Under the pieces are notes generated by a model. It had not been told where the DNA came from and ran no database searches. It saw only the letters and a program-made list of their open reading frames with translations. From positions 1,066,501 through 1,130,500 of the forward strand of contig OY756958.1 in NCBI GenBank assembly GCA_963580455.1: a stretch of 64,000 bases of DNA. The letters run 5' to 3'. The position numbers were made by a program, and so were the translations under genes. The DNA comes from Euonymus europaeus. Taxonomy: Eukaryota; Streptophyta; Magnoliopsida; Celastrales; Celastraceae. Numbering within the stretch: the stretch's first letter is position 1; each line of letters opens with the position of its first letter. Below, one piece after another: positions 24,621-38,814 of the stretch.

Positions 24621-26198
24621 AGCTCTACAATCCTGGCGTTCCGGTTTCTTATTTCAGAACTCGTGGCTAGTAGGTATCGTTTCACCTAGTTAGCCGCGAA
24701 ATGTGGTTTCTTTACGTAAACGGTTTTATGAATATCCTTTCACTCCGAGTTCTGAATTTGGTGATTTTTAGCTTCATTTCACACTACTTTTCGAGCTCTA
24801 TAATCCTGGCATTACGGTTTTTGATTTCACAACTCGTGGCTAGTAGGTTTTATTTCACGTAGTTAGCCGCGAAATGTGGTTTCTGCACATAAACGGTTTT
24901 CTGAATATCCGTTGACTACGAGTTCTGAATTCGGTGATTTTTAGCTTGATTTCACACTAATTTTCGAGCTCTACAATCCTGGCGTTCCGGTTTTTGATTT
25001 CAGAACTCGTGGCAAGTAGGTCTCGTTTCACGTAGTTAGCCGCGAAATGTGGTTTCTGCAAACGGTTTTCTTAATATCTATTGACTCCGAGTTCTGAATT
25101 TGCTGATTTTTTGCTTGATTTCACACTACTTTTCGAGCTCTACAATCCTGGCATTTCGGATTTTGATTTCGGAACTCGTGGCTAGTAGGTCTCGTTTCAC
25201 CTAGTTAGCCGCAAAATGTGGTTTCTTTACGTAAACAGTTTTATGAATATCCGTTGACTCCGAGTTCTGAATTCTGTGATTTTTAGCTTTTTTTCACATC
25301 ACTTTTCGAGCTCTACAATCCTGGCTTTCCGGTTTTTTATTTCAGAACTCGTGGCTAGTAGGTCTCGTTTCACCTAGTTAGCCGCGAAATGTGGTTTCTG
25401 CACGTAAACGGTTTTCTTAATATCCGTTGACTCTGAGTTCTGAATTCGGTGATTTTTAGTTTTATTTCACACTACTTTTCGAGCTCTACAATCCTGGCGT
25501 TCCGGTTTTTTATTTCAGAACTCATGGCTAGTAGGTCTTATTTCACGTAGTTAGCCGCGAAATGTGGTTTCTGCAAGTAAACGGTTTTCTGAATATCCGT
25601 TGACTCCGAGTTCTGAATTCGGTGATTTTTAGCTTGATTTCACACTACATTTCGAGCTCTACAATCCTGGCGTTCCGGTTTTTTATTTCAGAACTCGTGG
25701 CTAGTAGGTCTCGTTTCACGTAGTTAGCCTCGAAATGTGGTTTCTGCACGTAAACGGTTTTCTTAATATCCGTTGACTCCGAGTTCTGAATTCGATAATT
25801 TTTAGCTTGATTTCACACTACTTTTCGAGCTCTGATATCCTGGCGTTTCGGTTTTTTATTTCAGAACTCGTGGCTAGTAGGTCTCGTTTCACGTAGTTAG
25901 CCGCGAAATGTGGTTTCTGCACGTAAACGGCTTTCTGAATATCCGTTGGCTCCGAGTTCTGAATTCGGTGATTTTCGGCTTGATTTCACACTACTCTTCG
26001 AGCTCTACAATCCAGGCGTTCTGGTTTTTTATTTCAGAACTCGTGGCTAGTAGGTCTCGTTTCACATTGTTAGCCGTGAAATGTGGTTTCTGCACGTAAA
26101 CGGTTTTCTTAATATCCGTTGACTCCGAGTTCTGAATTCGGTGATTTTTAGCTTGATTTCACACTACTTTTCGAGCTCTACAATCCAGGCATTTTGGA

Positions 26199-29100
26199 TT
26201 TTTATTTCAGAACTCGTGGCTAGTAGGTCTCGTTTCACCTAGTTAGCCGCGAAATGTGGTTTCTTTACGTAAACGGTTTTATGAATATCCGTTGACTCCG
26301 AGTTCTGAATTTGGTGATTTTTAGCTTGATTTCACACTACTTTTCGAGCTCTATAATCCCGGCATTCCGGTTTTTGATTTCACAACTCGTGGCTAGTAGG
26401 TCTTATTTCACGTAGTTAGCCGCGAAATGTGGTTTCTGTACGTAACGGTTTTCTGAATATCCGTTGACTACGAGTTCTGAATTCGGTGATTTTTAGCTTG
26501 ATTTCACACTAATTTTCGAGCTCTACAATCCTGGGATTCCGGTTTTTGATTTCAGAACTCGTGGCAAGTAGGTCTCGTTTCACGTAGTTAGCCGCGAAAT
26601 GTGGTTTCTGCACGTAAACGGTTTTCTTAATATCCGTTGACTCCGAGTTCTGAATTTGCTGATTTTTTGCTTGATTTCACACTACTTTTCGAGCTCTGCA
26701 ATCCTGGCGTTTCGGTTTTCGATTTCAGAACACGTGGCTATTAGGTCTCGTTTCACGTAGTTAGCCGCGAAATGTGGTTTCTGCACGTAAACGGTTTTTT
26801 TATATCCGTTGACTCCGAGTTCTGAATTCGGTGATTTTTAGCTTGATTTCACACTAATTTTCGAGCTCTACAATCCGGGCGTTTCGGATTTTGATTTCGG
26901 AACAAGTGGCTAGTAGGTCCCGTTTCACCTAGTTTGCCGCGAAATGTGGTTTCTTTACGTAAACGGTTTTATGAATATCCGTTGACTCCGAGTTCTGAAT
27001 TCTGTGATTTTAGGCTTTATTTCACACTACTCTTCGAGCTCTACAATCCTGGTGTTCCGGTTTTTGATTTCAGAACTCGTGGCTAGTAGGTCTCGTTTCA
27101 CTTTGTTAGCCGTGAAATGTGATTTCTGCACGTAAACGGTTTTCTGAATATCCGTTGACTCTGAGTTCTGAATTCGGTGATTTTTTGCTTGATTTTACAC
27201 TACTTTTCGAACTCTACAATCCTGGCATTCCGGTTTTTGATTTCAGAACTCGTGGCTAGTAGGTCTCGTTTCACGTAGTTAGCCGCGAAATGTGGTTTCT
27301 GCAAGTAAACGGTTTTCTGAATATCCGTTGACTCCGAGTTCTGAATTTGGTGATTTTTAGCTTGATTTCACACTACATTTCGAGCTCTACAATCCTGGAG
27401 TTTCGGTTTTTTATTTCAGAACTCGTGGCTAGTAGGTCTCGTTTCACGTAGTTAGCCGCGAAATGTGGTTTCTGCACGTAAACGGCTTTCTGAATATCCG
27501 TTGACTCCGAGTTCTGAATTCGGTGATTTTAGGCTTGATTTCACACTACTCTTCGAGCTCTACAATCCTGGCGTTCCGGTTTTTGATTTCAGAACTCGTG
27601 GCTAGTAGGTCTCGTTTCACTTTGTTAGCCGTGAAATGTGGTTTATGCACGTAAACGGTTTTCTTAATATCCGTTGACTCCGAGTTCTGAATTCGGTGAT
27701 TTTTAGCTTGATTTCACACTACTTTTCGAGCTCTACAATCCTGGCATTTTGGATTTTTATTTCAGAACTCGTGGCTAGTAGGTCTCGTTTCACCTAGTTA
27801 GCCGCGAAATGTGGTTTCTTTACGTAAACGGTTTTATGAATATCCATTGACTCCGAGTTCTGAATTTGGTGATTTTTAGCTTTATTTCACACTACTTTTC
27901 GAGCTCTATAATCCTGGCATTCCGGTTTTTGATTTCAGAACTCGTGGCTAGTAGGTTTTATTTCACGTAGTTAGCCGCGAAATGTGGTTTCTGCACATAA
28001 ACGGTTTTCTGAATATCCGTTGACTACGAGTTCTGAATTCGGTGATTTTTAGCCTGATTTCACACTAATTTTCGAGCTCTACAATCCTGGCGTTCCAGTT
28101 TTTGATTTCAGAACTCGTGGCAAGTAGGTCTCGTTTCACGTAGTTAGCCGAGAAATGTGGTTTCTGCACGTAAACGGTTTTCTTAATATCCGTTGACTCC
28201 GAGTTCTGAATTTGCTGATTTTTTGCTTGATTTCACACTACTTTTCGAGCTCTACAATCCTGGCATTTGGGATTTTGATTTCGGAACTCGTGGCTAGTAT
28301 GTCTCGTTTCACCTAGTTAGCCGCGAAATGTGGTTTCTTTACGTAAACGGTTTTATGAATATCCGTTGACTCTGAGTTCTGAATTCGGTGATTTTTATCT
28401 TGATTTCACAGTACTATTCGAGCTCTACAATCCTGGCATTTTGGATTTTTATTTCAGAACTCGTGGCTAGTAGGTCTCGTTTCACCTAGTTAGCCGCGAA
28501 ATGTGGTTTCTTTACGTAAACGGTTTTATGAATATCCATTGACTCCGAGTTCTGAATTTGGTGATTTTTAGCTTGATTTCACACTACTTTTCGAGCTCTA
28601 TAATCCTGGCATTCCGGTTTTTTATTTCACAACTCGTGGCTAGTAGGTTTTATTTCACGTAGTTAGCCGCGAAATGTGGTTTCTGCACATAAACGGTTTT
28701 CTGAATATCCGTTGACTACGAGTTCTGAATTCGGTGATTTTTTGTTTGATTTCACACTAATTTTCGAGCTCTACAAACCTGGCATTCCGGTTTTTGATTT
28801 CAGAACTCGTGGCAAGTAGGTCTCATTTCACGTAGTTAGCCGCGAAATGTGGTTTCTGCACGTAAACGGTTTTCTTAATATTCGTTGACTCCGAGTTCTG
28901 AATTTGCTGATTTTTTGCTTGATTTCACACTAATTTTCGAGCTCTACAATCCTGGCATTTTGGATTTTGATTTCGGAACTCGTGGCTAGTAGGTTTCGTT
29001 TCACCTAGTTAGCCGCAAAATGTGGTTTCTTTACGTAAACGGTTTTATGAATATCCGTTGACTCCGAGTTCTGAATTCTGTGATTTTTAGCTTTTTTTCA

Positions 29101-31385
29101 CATCACTTTTCGAGCTCTACAATCCTGGCTTTCCGGTTTTTGATTTCAGAACTCGTGGCTAGTAGGTCTCGTTTCACGTAGTTAGCCGCGAAATGTGGTT
29201 TCTGCACGTAAACGGTTTTCTTAATATCCGTTGACTCCGAGTTCTGAATTCGGTGATTTTTTGTTTGATTTCACACTAATTTTCAAGCTCTACAAACCTG
29301 GCCTTCCGGTTTTTGATTTCAGAACTCGTGGCAAGTAGGTCTCATTTCACGTAGTTAGCCGCGAAATGTGGTTTCTGCACGTAAACGGTTTTCTTAATAT
29401 TCGTTGACTCCGAGTTCTGAATTTGCTGATTTTTTGCTTGATTTCACACTAATTTTCGAGCTCTACAATCCTGGCATTTTGGATTTTGATTTCGGAACTC
29501 GTGGCTAGTAGGTTTCGTTTCACCTAGTTAGCCGCAAAATGTGGTTTCTTTACGTAAACGGTTTTATGAATATCCGTTGACTCCGAGTTCTGAATTCTGT
29601 GATTTTTAGCTTTTTTTCACATCACTTTTCGAGCTCTACAATCCTGGCTTTCCGGTTTTTGATTTCAGAACTCGTGGCTAGTAGGTCTCGTTTCACGTAG
29701 TTAGCCGCGAAATGTGGTTTCTGCACGTAAACGGTTTTCTTAATATCCGTTGACTCCGAGTTCTGAATTCGGTGATTTTTAGCTTTATTTCACAGTACTT
29801 TTCGAGCTCTACAATCCAGTCCTTCCGGTTTTTGATTTCAGAACTCGTGGCCAGTAGGTCTCGTTTCACGTAGTTAGCCGCGAAATGTGGTTTCTGCACG
29901 TCAACGGTTTTCTGAATATCCGTTGACTCCGAGTTCTGAATTCGGTGATTTTTAGCTTGATTTCACACTACATTTCGAGCTCTACAATCCTGGCGTTCCG
30001 GTTTTTTATTTCAGAACTCGTGGCTAGTAGGTCTCGTTTCACTTTGTTAGCCGCGAAATGTGGTTTCTGCATGTAAACGGTTTTCTTAATATCCATTGAC
30101 TCCGAGTTCTGAATTCAGTGATTTTTAGCTTGATTTCACACTACTTTTTGAGCTCTACAATCCTGGCATTTTGGATTTTTATTTCAGAACTCGTGGCTAG
30201 TAGGTCTCGTTTCACCTAGTTAGCCTCGAAATGTTGTTTCTTTACGTAACCGGTTTTATGAATATCCGTTTACTCCGAGTTCTGAATTTGGTGATTTTTA
30301 GCTTGATTTCACACTACTTTTCGAGCTCTATAATCCTGGCATTCCGGTTTTTGATTTCACAACTCGTGGCTAGTAGGTCTTATTTCACGTAGTTAGCCGC
30401 GAAATGTTGTTTCTGCACATAAACGGTTTTCTTAATATCCGTTGACTACGAGTTCTGAATTCGGTGATTTTTTACTTGATTTCACACTAATTTTCGAGCT
30501 CTACAATCCTGGGGTTCCGGTTTTTGATTTCAGAACTCGTGGCAAGTAGGTCTCGTTTCACGTAGTTAGCCGCGAAATGTGGTTTCTGCACGTAAACGGT
30601 TTTCTTAATATCCGTTGACTCCGAGTTCTGAATTTGCTGATTTTTTGCTTGATTTCATACTACTTTTCGAGCTCTACAATCCTGGCGTTTCGGATTTTGA
30701 TTTCGGAACTCGTGGCTAGTTGGTCTCGTTTAACCTAGTTAGCCGCGAAATGTGATTTCTGCATGTAAACGGTTTTCTTAATATCCGTTGACTCCGAGTT
30801 CTGAATTCGGTGATTTTTAGCTTTATTTCACACTACTTTTCGAGCTCTACAATCCTGGCGTTGCGGTTTTTGATTTCAGAACTCATGACTAGTAGGTCTT
30901 ATTTCACGTAGTTAGCCGCGAAATGTGGTTTCTGCAAGTAAACGGTTTTCTGAATATCAGTTGACTCCGAGTTCTGAATTCTGTGATTTTTAGCTTGATT
31001 TCACACTACTTTTCGAGCTCTGATATCTTGGCATTTCGGTTTTTATTTCAGAACTCGTGGCTACTAGGTCTCGTTTCACGTAGTTAGCCGCGAAATGTGG
31101 TTTCTGCACGTAAACGGTTTTCTGAATATCCGTTGACTCCGAGTTCTGAATTCGGTGATTTTAGGCTTGATTTCACAGTACTTTTCCAGCTCTACAATCC
31201 TGGCGTTCCGGTTTTTGATTTCAGAACTCGTGGCTAGTAGGTCTCGTTTCACGTAGTTAGCCGCCAAATGTGGTTTCTGCACGTAAACGGTTTTTTGAAT
31301 ATCCGTTGACTCCGAGTTCTGAATTCGGTGATTTTTAGCTTGATTTCACACTACATTTCGAGCTCTACAATCCTGGCGTTCCGGT
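26199..31385 (+). repeat. 30-monomer block I, copy 1 (5,187 bp)
   Basis: This segment is repeated immediately downstream at an offset of 5,187 bp. For example, the unit start atgaatatcc with gaatttggtg is at 26,281 and 31,468, and the 1-bp-deleted ctgtacgtaacgg recurs near 26,440 and 31,627. I noticed only about eight differences over the block (for example gactctgag near 27,160 and 28,373 here, gactccgag in copy 2; aattcagtg near 30,115 here, aattcggtg in copy 2). Internally it holds a 692-bp shift (cattttgg at 27,745 and 28,437) and a 519-bp shift (ttgtttgatt at 28,742 and 29,261), both present in copy 2. The left limit lies in 26,199-26,238. Confidence 0.92.
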
Positions 31386-34300
31386 TTTTTATTTCAGAAC
31401 TCGTGGCTAGTAGGTCTCGTTTCACCTAGTTAGCCGCGAAATGTGGTTTCTTTACGTAAACGGTTTTATGAATATCCGTTGACTCCGAGTTCTGAATTTG
31501 GTGATTTTTAGCTTGATTTCACACTACTTTTCGAGCTCTATAATCCCGGCATTCCGGTTTTTGATTTCACAACTCGTGGCTAGTAGGTCTTATTTCACGT
31601 AGTTAGCCGCGAAATGTGGTTTCTGTACGTAACGGTTTTCTGAATATCCGTTGACTACGAGTTCTGAATTCGGTGATTTTTAGCTTGATTTCACACTAAT
31701 TTTCGAGCTCTACAATCCTGGGATTCCGGTTTTTGATTTCAGAACTCGTGGCAAGTAGGTCTCGTTTCACGTAGTTAGCCGCGAAATGTGGTTTCTGCAC
31801 GTAAACGGTTTTCTTAATATCCGTTGACTCCGAGTTCTGAATTTGCTGATTTTTTGCTTGATTTCACACTACTTTTCGAGCTCTGCAATCCTGGCGTTTC
31901 GGTTTTCGATTTCAGAACACGTGGCTATTAGGTCTCGTTTCACGTAGTTAGCCGCGAAATGTGGTTTCTGCACGTAAACGGTTTTTTTATATCCGTTGAC
32001 TCCGAGTTCTAAATTCGGTGATTTTTAGCTTGATTTCACACTAATTTTCGAGCTCTACAATCCGGGCGTTTCGGATTTTGATTTCGGAACAAGTGGCTAG
32101 TAGGTCCCGTTTCACCTAGTTTGCCGCGAAATGTGGTTTCTTTACGTAAACGGTTTTATGAATATCCGTTGACTCCGAGTTCTGAATTCTGTGATTTTAG
32201 GCTTTATTTCACACTACTCTTCGAGCTCTACAATCCTGGTGTTCCGGTTTTTGATTTCAGAACTCGTGGCTAGTAGGTCTCGTTTCACTTTGTTAGCCGT
32301 GAAATGTGATTTCTGCACGTAAACGGTTTTCTGAATATCCGTTGACTCCGAGTTCTGAATTCGGTGATTTTTTGCTTGATTTTACACTACTTTTCGAACT
32401 CTACAATCCTGGCATTCCGGTTTTTGATTTCAGAACTCGTGGCTAGTAGGTCTCGTTTCACGTAGTTAGCCGCGAAATGTGGTTTCTGCAAGTAAACGGT
32501 TTTCTGAATATCCGTTGACTCCGAGTTCTGAATTTGGTGATTTTTAGCTTGATTTCACACTACATTTCGAGCTCTACAATCCTGGAGTTTCGGTTTTTTA
32601 TTTCAGAACTCGTGGCTAGTAGGTCTCGTTTCACGTAGTTAGCCGCGAAATGTGGTTTCTGCACGTAAACGGCTTTCTGAATATCCGTTGACTCCGAGTT
32701 CTGAATTCGGTGATTTTAGGCTTGATTTCACACTACTCTTCGAGCTCTACAATCCTGGCGTTCCGGTTTTTGATTTCAGAACTCGTGGCTAGTAGGTCTC
32801 GTTTCACTTTGTTAGCCGTGAAATGTGGTTTATGCACGTAAACGGTTTTCTTAATATCCGTTGACTCCGAGTTCTGAATTCGGTGATTTTTAGCTTGATT
32901 TCACACTACTTTTCGAGCTCTACAATCCTGGCATTTTGGATTTTTATTTCAGAACTCGTGGCTAGTAGGTCTCGTTTCACCTAGTTAGCCGCGAAATGTG
33001 GTTTCTTTACGTAAACGGTTTTATGAATATCCATTGACTCCGAGTTCTGAATTTGGTGATTTTTAGCTTTATTTCACACTACTTTTCGAGCTCTATAATC
33101 CTGGCATTCCGGTTTTTGATTTCAGAACTCGTGGCTAGTAGGTTTTATTTCACGTAGTTAGCCGCGAAATGTGGTTTCTCCACATAAACGGTTTTCTGAA
33201 TATCCGTTGACTACGAGTTCTGAATTCGGTGATTTTTAGCCTGATTTCACACTAATTTTCGAGCTCTACAATCCTGGCGTTCCAGTTTTTGATTTCAGAA
33301 CTCGTGGCAAGTAGGTCTCGTTTCACGTAGTTAGCCGAGAAATGTGGTTTCTGCACGTAAACGGTTTTCTTAATATCCGTTGACTCCGAGTTCTGAATTT
33401 GCTGATTTTTTGCTTGATTTCACACTACTTTTCGAGCTCTACAATCCTGGCATTTGGGATTTTGATTTCGGAACTCGTGGCTAGTATGTCTCGTTTCACC
33501 TAGTTAGCCGCGAAATGTGGTTTCTTTACGTAAACGGTTTTATGAATATCCGTTGACTCCGAGTTCTGAATTCGGTGATTTTTATCTTGATTTCACAGTA
33601 CTATTCGAGCTCTACAATCCTGGCATTTTGGATTTTTATTTCAGAACTCGTGGCTAGTAGGTCTCGTTTCACCTAGTTAGCCGCGAAATGTGGTTTCTTT
33701 ACGTAAACGGTTTTATGAATATCCATTGACTCCGAGTTCTGAATTTGGTGATTTTTAGCTTGATTTCACACTACTTTTCGAGCTCTATAATCCTGGCATT
33801 CCGGTTTTTTATTTCACAACTCGTGGCTAGTAGGTTTTATTTCACGTAGTTAGCCGCGAAATGTGGTTTCTGCACATAAACGGTTTTCTGAATATCCGTT
33901 GACTACGAGTTCTGAATTCGGTGATTTTTTGTTTGATTTCACACTAATTTTCGAGCTCTACAAACCTGGCATTCCGGTTTTTGATTTCAGAACTCGTGGC
34001 AAGTAGGTCTCATTTCACGTAGTTAGCCGCGAAATGTGGTTTCTGCACGTAAACGGTTTTCTTAATATTCGTTGACTCCGAGTTCTGAATTTGCTGATTT
34101 TTTGCTTGATTTCACACTAATTTTCGAGCTCTACAATCCTGGCATTTTGGATTTTGATTTCGGAACTCGTGGCTAGTAGGTTTCGTTTCACCTAGTTAGC
34201 CGCAAAATGTGGTTTCTTTACGTAAACGGTTTTATGAATATCCGTTGACTCCGAGTTCTGAATTCTGTGATTTTTAGCTTTTTTTCACATCACTTTTCGA

Positions 34301-36571
34301 GCTCTACAATCCTGGCTTTCCGGTTTTTGATTTCAGAACTCGTGGCTAGTAGGTCTCGTTTCACGTAGTTAGCCGCGAAATGTGGTTTCTGCACGTAAAC
34401 GGTTTTCTTAATATCCGTTGACTCCGAGTTCTGAATTCGGTGATTTTTTGTTTGATTTCACACTAATTTTCAAGCTCTACAAACCTGGCATTCCGGTTTT
34501 TGATTTCAGAACTCGTGGCAAGTAGGTCTCATTTCACGTAGTTAGCCGCGAAATGTGGTTTCTGCACGTAAACGGTTTTCTTAATATTCGTTGACTCCGA
34601 GTTCTGAATTTGCTGATTTTTTGCTTGATTTCACACTAATTTTCGAGCTCTACAATCCTGGCATTTTGGATTTTGATTTCGGAACTCGTGGCTAGTAGGT
34701 TTCGTTTCACCTAGTTAGCCGCAAAATGTGGTTTCTTTACGTAAACGGTTTTATGAATATCCGTTGACTCCGAGTTCTGAATTCTGTGATTTTTAGCTTT
34801 TTTTCACATCACTTTTCGAGCTCTACAATCCTGGCTTTCCGGTTTTTGATTTCAGAACTCGTGGCTAGTAGGTCTCGTTTCACGTAGTTAGCCGCGAAAT
34901 GTGGTTTCTGCACGTAAACGGTTTTCTTAATATCCGTTGACTCCGAGTTCTGAATTCGGTGATTTTTAGCTTTATTTCACAGTACTTTTCGAGCTCTACA
35001 ATCCAGTCCTTCCGGTTTTTGATTTCAGAACTCGTGGCCAGTAGGTCTCGTTTCACGTAGTTAGCCGCGAAATGTGGTTTCTGCACGTCAACGGTTTTCT
35101 GAATATCCGTTGACTCCGAGTTCTGAATTCGGTGATTTTTAGCTTGATTTCACACTACATTTCGAGCTCTACAATCCTGGCGTTCCGGTTTTTTATTTCA
35201 GAACTCGTGGCTAGTAGGTCTCGTTTCACTTTGTTAGCCGCGAAATGTGGTTTCTGCATGTAAACGGTTTTCTTAATATCCATTGACTCCGAGTTCTGAA
35301 TTCGGTGATTTTTAGCTTGATTTCACACTACTTTTTGAGCTCTACAATCCTGGCATTTTGGATTTTTATTTCAGAACTCGTGGCTAGTAGGTCTCGTTTC
35401 ACCTAGTTAGCCTCGAAATGTTGTTTCTTTACGTAACCGGTTTTATGAATATCCGTTTACTCCGAGTTCTGAATTTGGTGATTTTTAGCTTGATTTCACA
35501 CTACTTTTCGAGCTCTATAATCCTGGCATTCCGGTTTTTGATTTCACAACTCGTGGCTAGTAGGTCTTATTTCACGTAGTTAGCCGCGAAATGTTGTTTC
35601 TGCACATAAACGGTTTTCTTAATATCCGTTGACTACGAGTTCTGAATTCGGTGATTTTTTACTTGATTTCACACTAATTTTCGAGCTCTACAATCCTGGG
35701 GTTCCGGTTTTTGATTTCAGAACTCGTGGCAAGTAGGTCTCGTTTCACGTAGTTAGCCGCGAAATGTGGTTTCTGCACGTAAACGGTTTTCTTAATATCC
35801 GTTGACTCCGAGTTCTGAATTTGCTGATTTTTTGCTTGATTTCATACTAATTTTCGAGCTCTACAATCCTGGCGTTTCGGATTTTGATTTCGGAACTCGT
35901 GGCTAGTTGGTCTCGTTTAACCTAGTTAGCCGCGAAATGTGATTTCTGCATGTAAACGGTTTTCTTAATATCCGTTGACTCCGAGTTCTGAATTCGGTGA
36001 TTTTTAGCTTTATTTCACACTACTTTTCGAGCTCTACAATCCTGGCGTTGCGGTTTTTGATTTCAGAACTCATGACTAGTAGGTCTTATTTCACGTAGTT
36101 AGCCGCGAAATGTGGTTTCTGCAAGTAAACGGTTTTCTGAATATCAGTTGACTCCGAGTTCTGAATTCTGTGATTTTTAGCTTGATTTCACACTACTTTT
36201 CGAGCTCTGATATCTTGGCATTTCGGTTTTTATTTCAGAACTCGTGGCTACTAGGTCTCGTTTCACGTAGTTAGCCGCGAAATGTGGTTTCTGCACGTAA
36301 ACGGTTTTCTGAATATCCGTTGACTCCGAGTTCTGAATTCGGTGATTTTAGGCTTGATTTCACAGTACTTTTCCAGCTCTACAATCCTGGCGTTCGGTTT
36401 TTGATTTCAGAACTCGTGGCTAGTAGGTCTCGTTTCACGTAGTTAGCCGCCAAATGTGGTTTCTGCACGTAAACGGTTTTTTGAATATCCGTTGACTCCG
36501 AGTTCTGAATTCGGTGATTTTTAGCTTGATTTCACACTACATTTCGAGCTCTACAATCCTGGCGTTCCGGT
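31386..36571 (+). repeat. 30-monomer block I, copy 2
   Basis: This is a tandem copy of 26,199-31,385. Private changes include ctccacataaacgg near 33,180, ctaaattcgg near 32,008, catactaatttt near 35,846, and a 1-bp deletion near 36,391 (cgttcggttt for cgttccggttt). The junction with copy 1 falls in an identical 40-base tract at 31,386-31,425, and the right end in the matching tract at about 36,572-36,611, after which the sequence switches from the cacCTAG to the cacGTAG module. Confidence 0.92.
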
Positions 36572-38250
36572 TTTTTATTTCAGAACTCGTGGCTAGTAGG
36601 TCTCGTTTCACGTAGTTAGCCGCGAAATGTGGTTTCTGCACGTAAACGGTTTTCTGAATATCCGTTGACTCCGAGTTCTGAATTCGGTGATTTTTGGCTT
36701 GATTTCACACTACATTTCGAGCTCTACAATCCTGGCGTTCCGGTTTTTGATTTCAGAACTCGTGGCTAGTAGGTCTCGATTCACGTAGTTAGCCGCGAAA
36801 TGCGGTTTCTGCACGTAAACGGTTTTCTTAATATCCGTTGACTCCGAGTTCTGAATTCGGTGATTTTTAGCTTTATTTCACACTACTTTTCGAGCTCTGC
36901 AATCCTGGCGTTTCGGTTTTCGATTTCATAACACGTGGCTAGTAGGTCTCGTTTCACGTAGTTAGCCACAAAATGTGGTTTCTGCACGTAAACGGTTTTT
37001 TTATATCCGTTGACTCCGAGTTCTGAATTCGGTGATTTTTAGCTTGATTTCGTACTAATTTTCGAGCTCTACAATCCTGGCGTTTCGGATTTTGATTTCG
37101 GAACTCGTGGCTAGTAGGTCTCGTTTCACCTAGTTAGCCGCGAAATGTGGTTTCTTTACGTAAACGGTTTTATGAATATCCGTTGACTCCGAGTTCTGAA
37201 TTCTGTGATTTTTAGCTTTTTTTCACAGTACTTTTCCAGCTCTACAATCCTGGCGTTCTGGTTTTTTATTTCAGAACTCGTGGCTAGTAGGTCTCGTTTC
37301 ACGTAGTTAGCCGCGAAATGTGGTTTCTGCACGTAAACGGTTTTCTGAATATCCGTTGACTCCGAGTTCTGAATTCGGTGATTTTTGGCTTGATTTCACA
37401 CTACATTTCGAGCTCTACAATCCTGGCGTTCCGGTTTTTTATTTCAGAACTCGTGGCTAGTAGGTCTCGTTTCACGTAGTTAGCCGCGAAATGTGGTTTC
37501 TGCACGTAAACGGTTTTCTGAATATCCGTTGACTCCGAGTTCTGAATTCGGTGATTTTTGGCTTGATTTCACACTACATTTCGAGCTCTACAATCCTGGC
37601 GTTCCGGTTTTTGATTTCAGAACTCGTGGCTAGTAGGTCTCGATTCACGTAGTTAGCCGCGAAATGCGGTTTCTGCACGTAAACGGTTTTCTTAATATCC
37701 GTTGACTCCGAGTTCTGAATTCGGTGATTTTTAACTTTATTTCACACTACTTTTCGAGTTCTGCAATCCTGGCATTTCGGTTTTCGATTTCAGAACACGT
37801 GGCTAGTAGGTCTCGTTTCACGTAGTTAGCCACAAAATGTGGTTTCTGCACGTAAACGCTTTTTTTATATCCGTTGACTCCGAGTTCTGAATTCGGTGAT
37901 TTTTAGCTTGATTTCGCACTAATTTTCGAGCTCTACAATCCTGGCGTTTCGGATTTTGATTTCGGAACTCGTGGCTAGTAGGTCTCGTTTCACCTAGTTA
38001 GCCGCGAAATGTGGTTTCTTTACGTAAACGGTTTTATGAATATCCGTTGACTCCGAGTTCTGAATTCTGTGATTTTTAGCTTTTTTCACAGTACTTTTCC
38101 AGCTCTACAATCCTGGCGTTCTGGTTTTTTATTTCAGAACTCGTGGCTAGTAGCTCTCGTTTCACGTAGTTAGCCGCGAAATGTGGTTTCTGCACGTAAA
38201 CGGCTTTCTGAATATCCGTTGACTCCGAGTTCTGAATTCGGTGATTTTAG
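36524..38250 (+). repeat. 5-monomer duplication (864 bp)
   Basis: The unit with gtctcgattcacg and gaaatgcgg recurs at 36,776 and 37,640, 864 bp apart. It is followed in both copies by the gctctgcaatcc or ttctgcaatcc unit, the gccacaaaatg unit with tttttttatatcc, an A-like unit and a B2 unit. The gtgatttttggc variant also occurs at 37,382, giving an extra 691-bp relation (36,691, 37,382, 37,555). The right end is blurred by single-base differences and one indel in a T-run. Confidence 0.75.
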
Positions 38251-38814
38251 GCTTGATTTCACACTACTCTTTGAGCTCTACAATCCTGGCGTTCCGGTTT
38301 TTGATTTCAGAACTCGTGGCTAGTAGGTCTCGTTTCACTTTGTTAGCCGTGAAATGTGGTTTCTGCACGTAAACGGTTTTCTTAATATCCGTTGACTCCG
38401 AGTTCTGAATTCGGTGATTTTTAGCTTGATTTCACACTATTTTTCGAGCTCTACAATCCGGGCATTTTGGATTTTTATTTCAGAACTCGTGGCTAGTAGG
38501 TCTCGTTTCACCTAGTTAGCCGCGAAATGTGGTTTCTTTACGTAAACGGTTTTATGAATATCCGTTGACTCCGAGTTCTGAATTTGGTGATTTTTAGCTT
38601 GATTTCACACTACTTTTCGAGCTCTATAATCCTGGCATTCCGGTTTTTGATTTCACAACTCGTGGCTAGTAGGTTTTATTTCACGTAGTTAGCCGCGAAA
38701 TGTGGTTTCTGCACATAAATGGTTTTCTGAATATCCGTTGACTTACGAGTTCTAAATTCGGTGATTTTTAGCTTGATTTCACACTAATTTTCGAGCTCTA
38801 CAATCCTGGCGTTA

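Noticed and set aside
25908..26099. Plus-strand open reading frame of 63 codons
   Set aside because: It is a chance reading across just over one satellite monomer, with no counterpart kept open in neighbouring copies.
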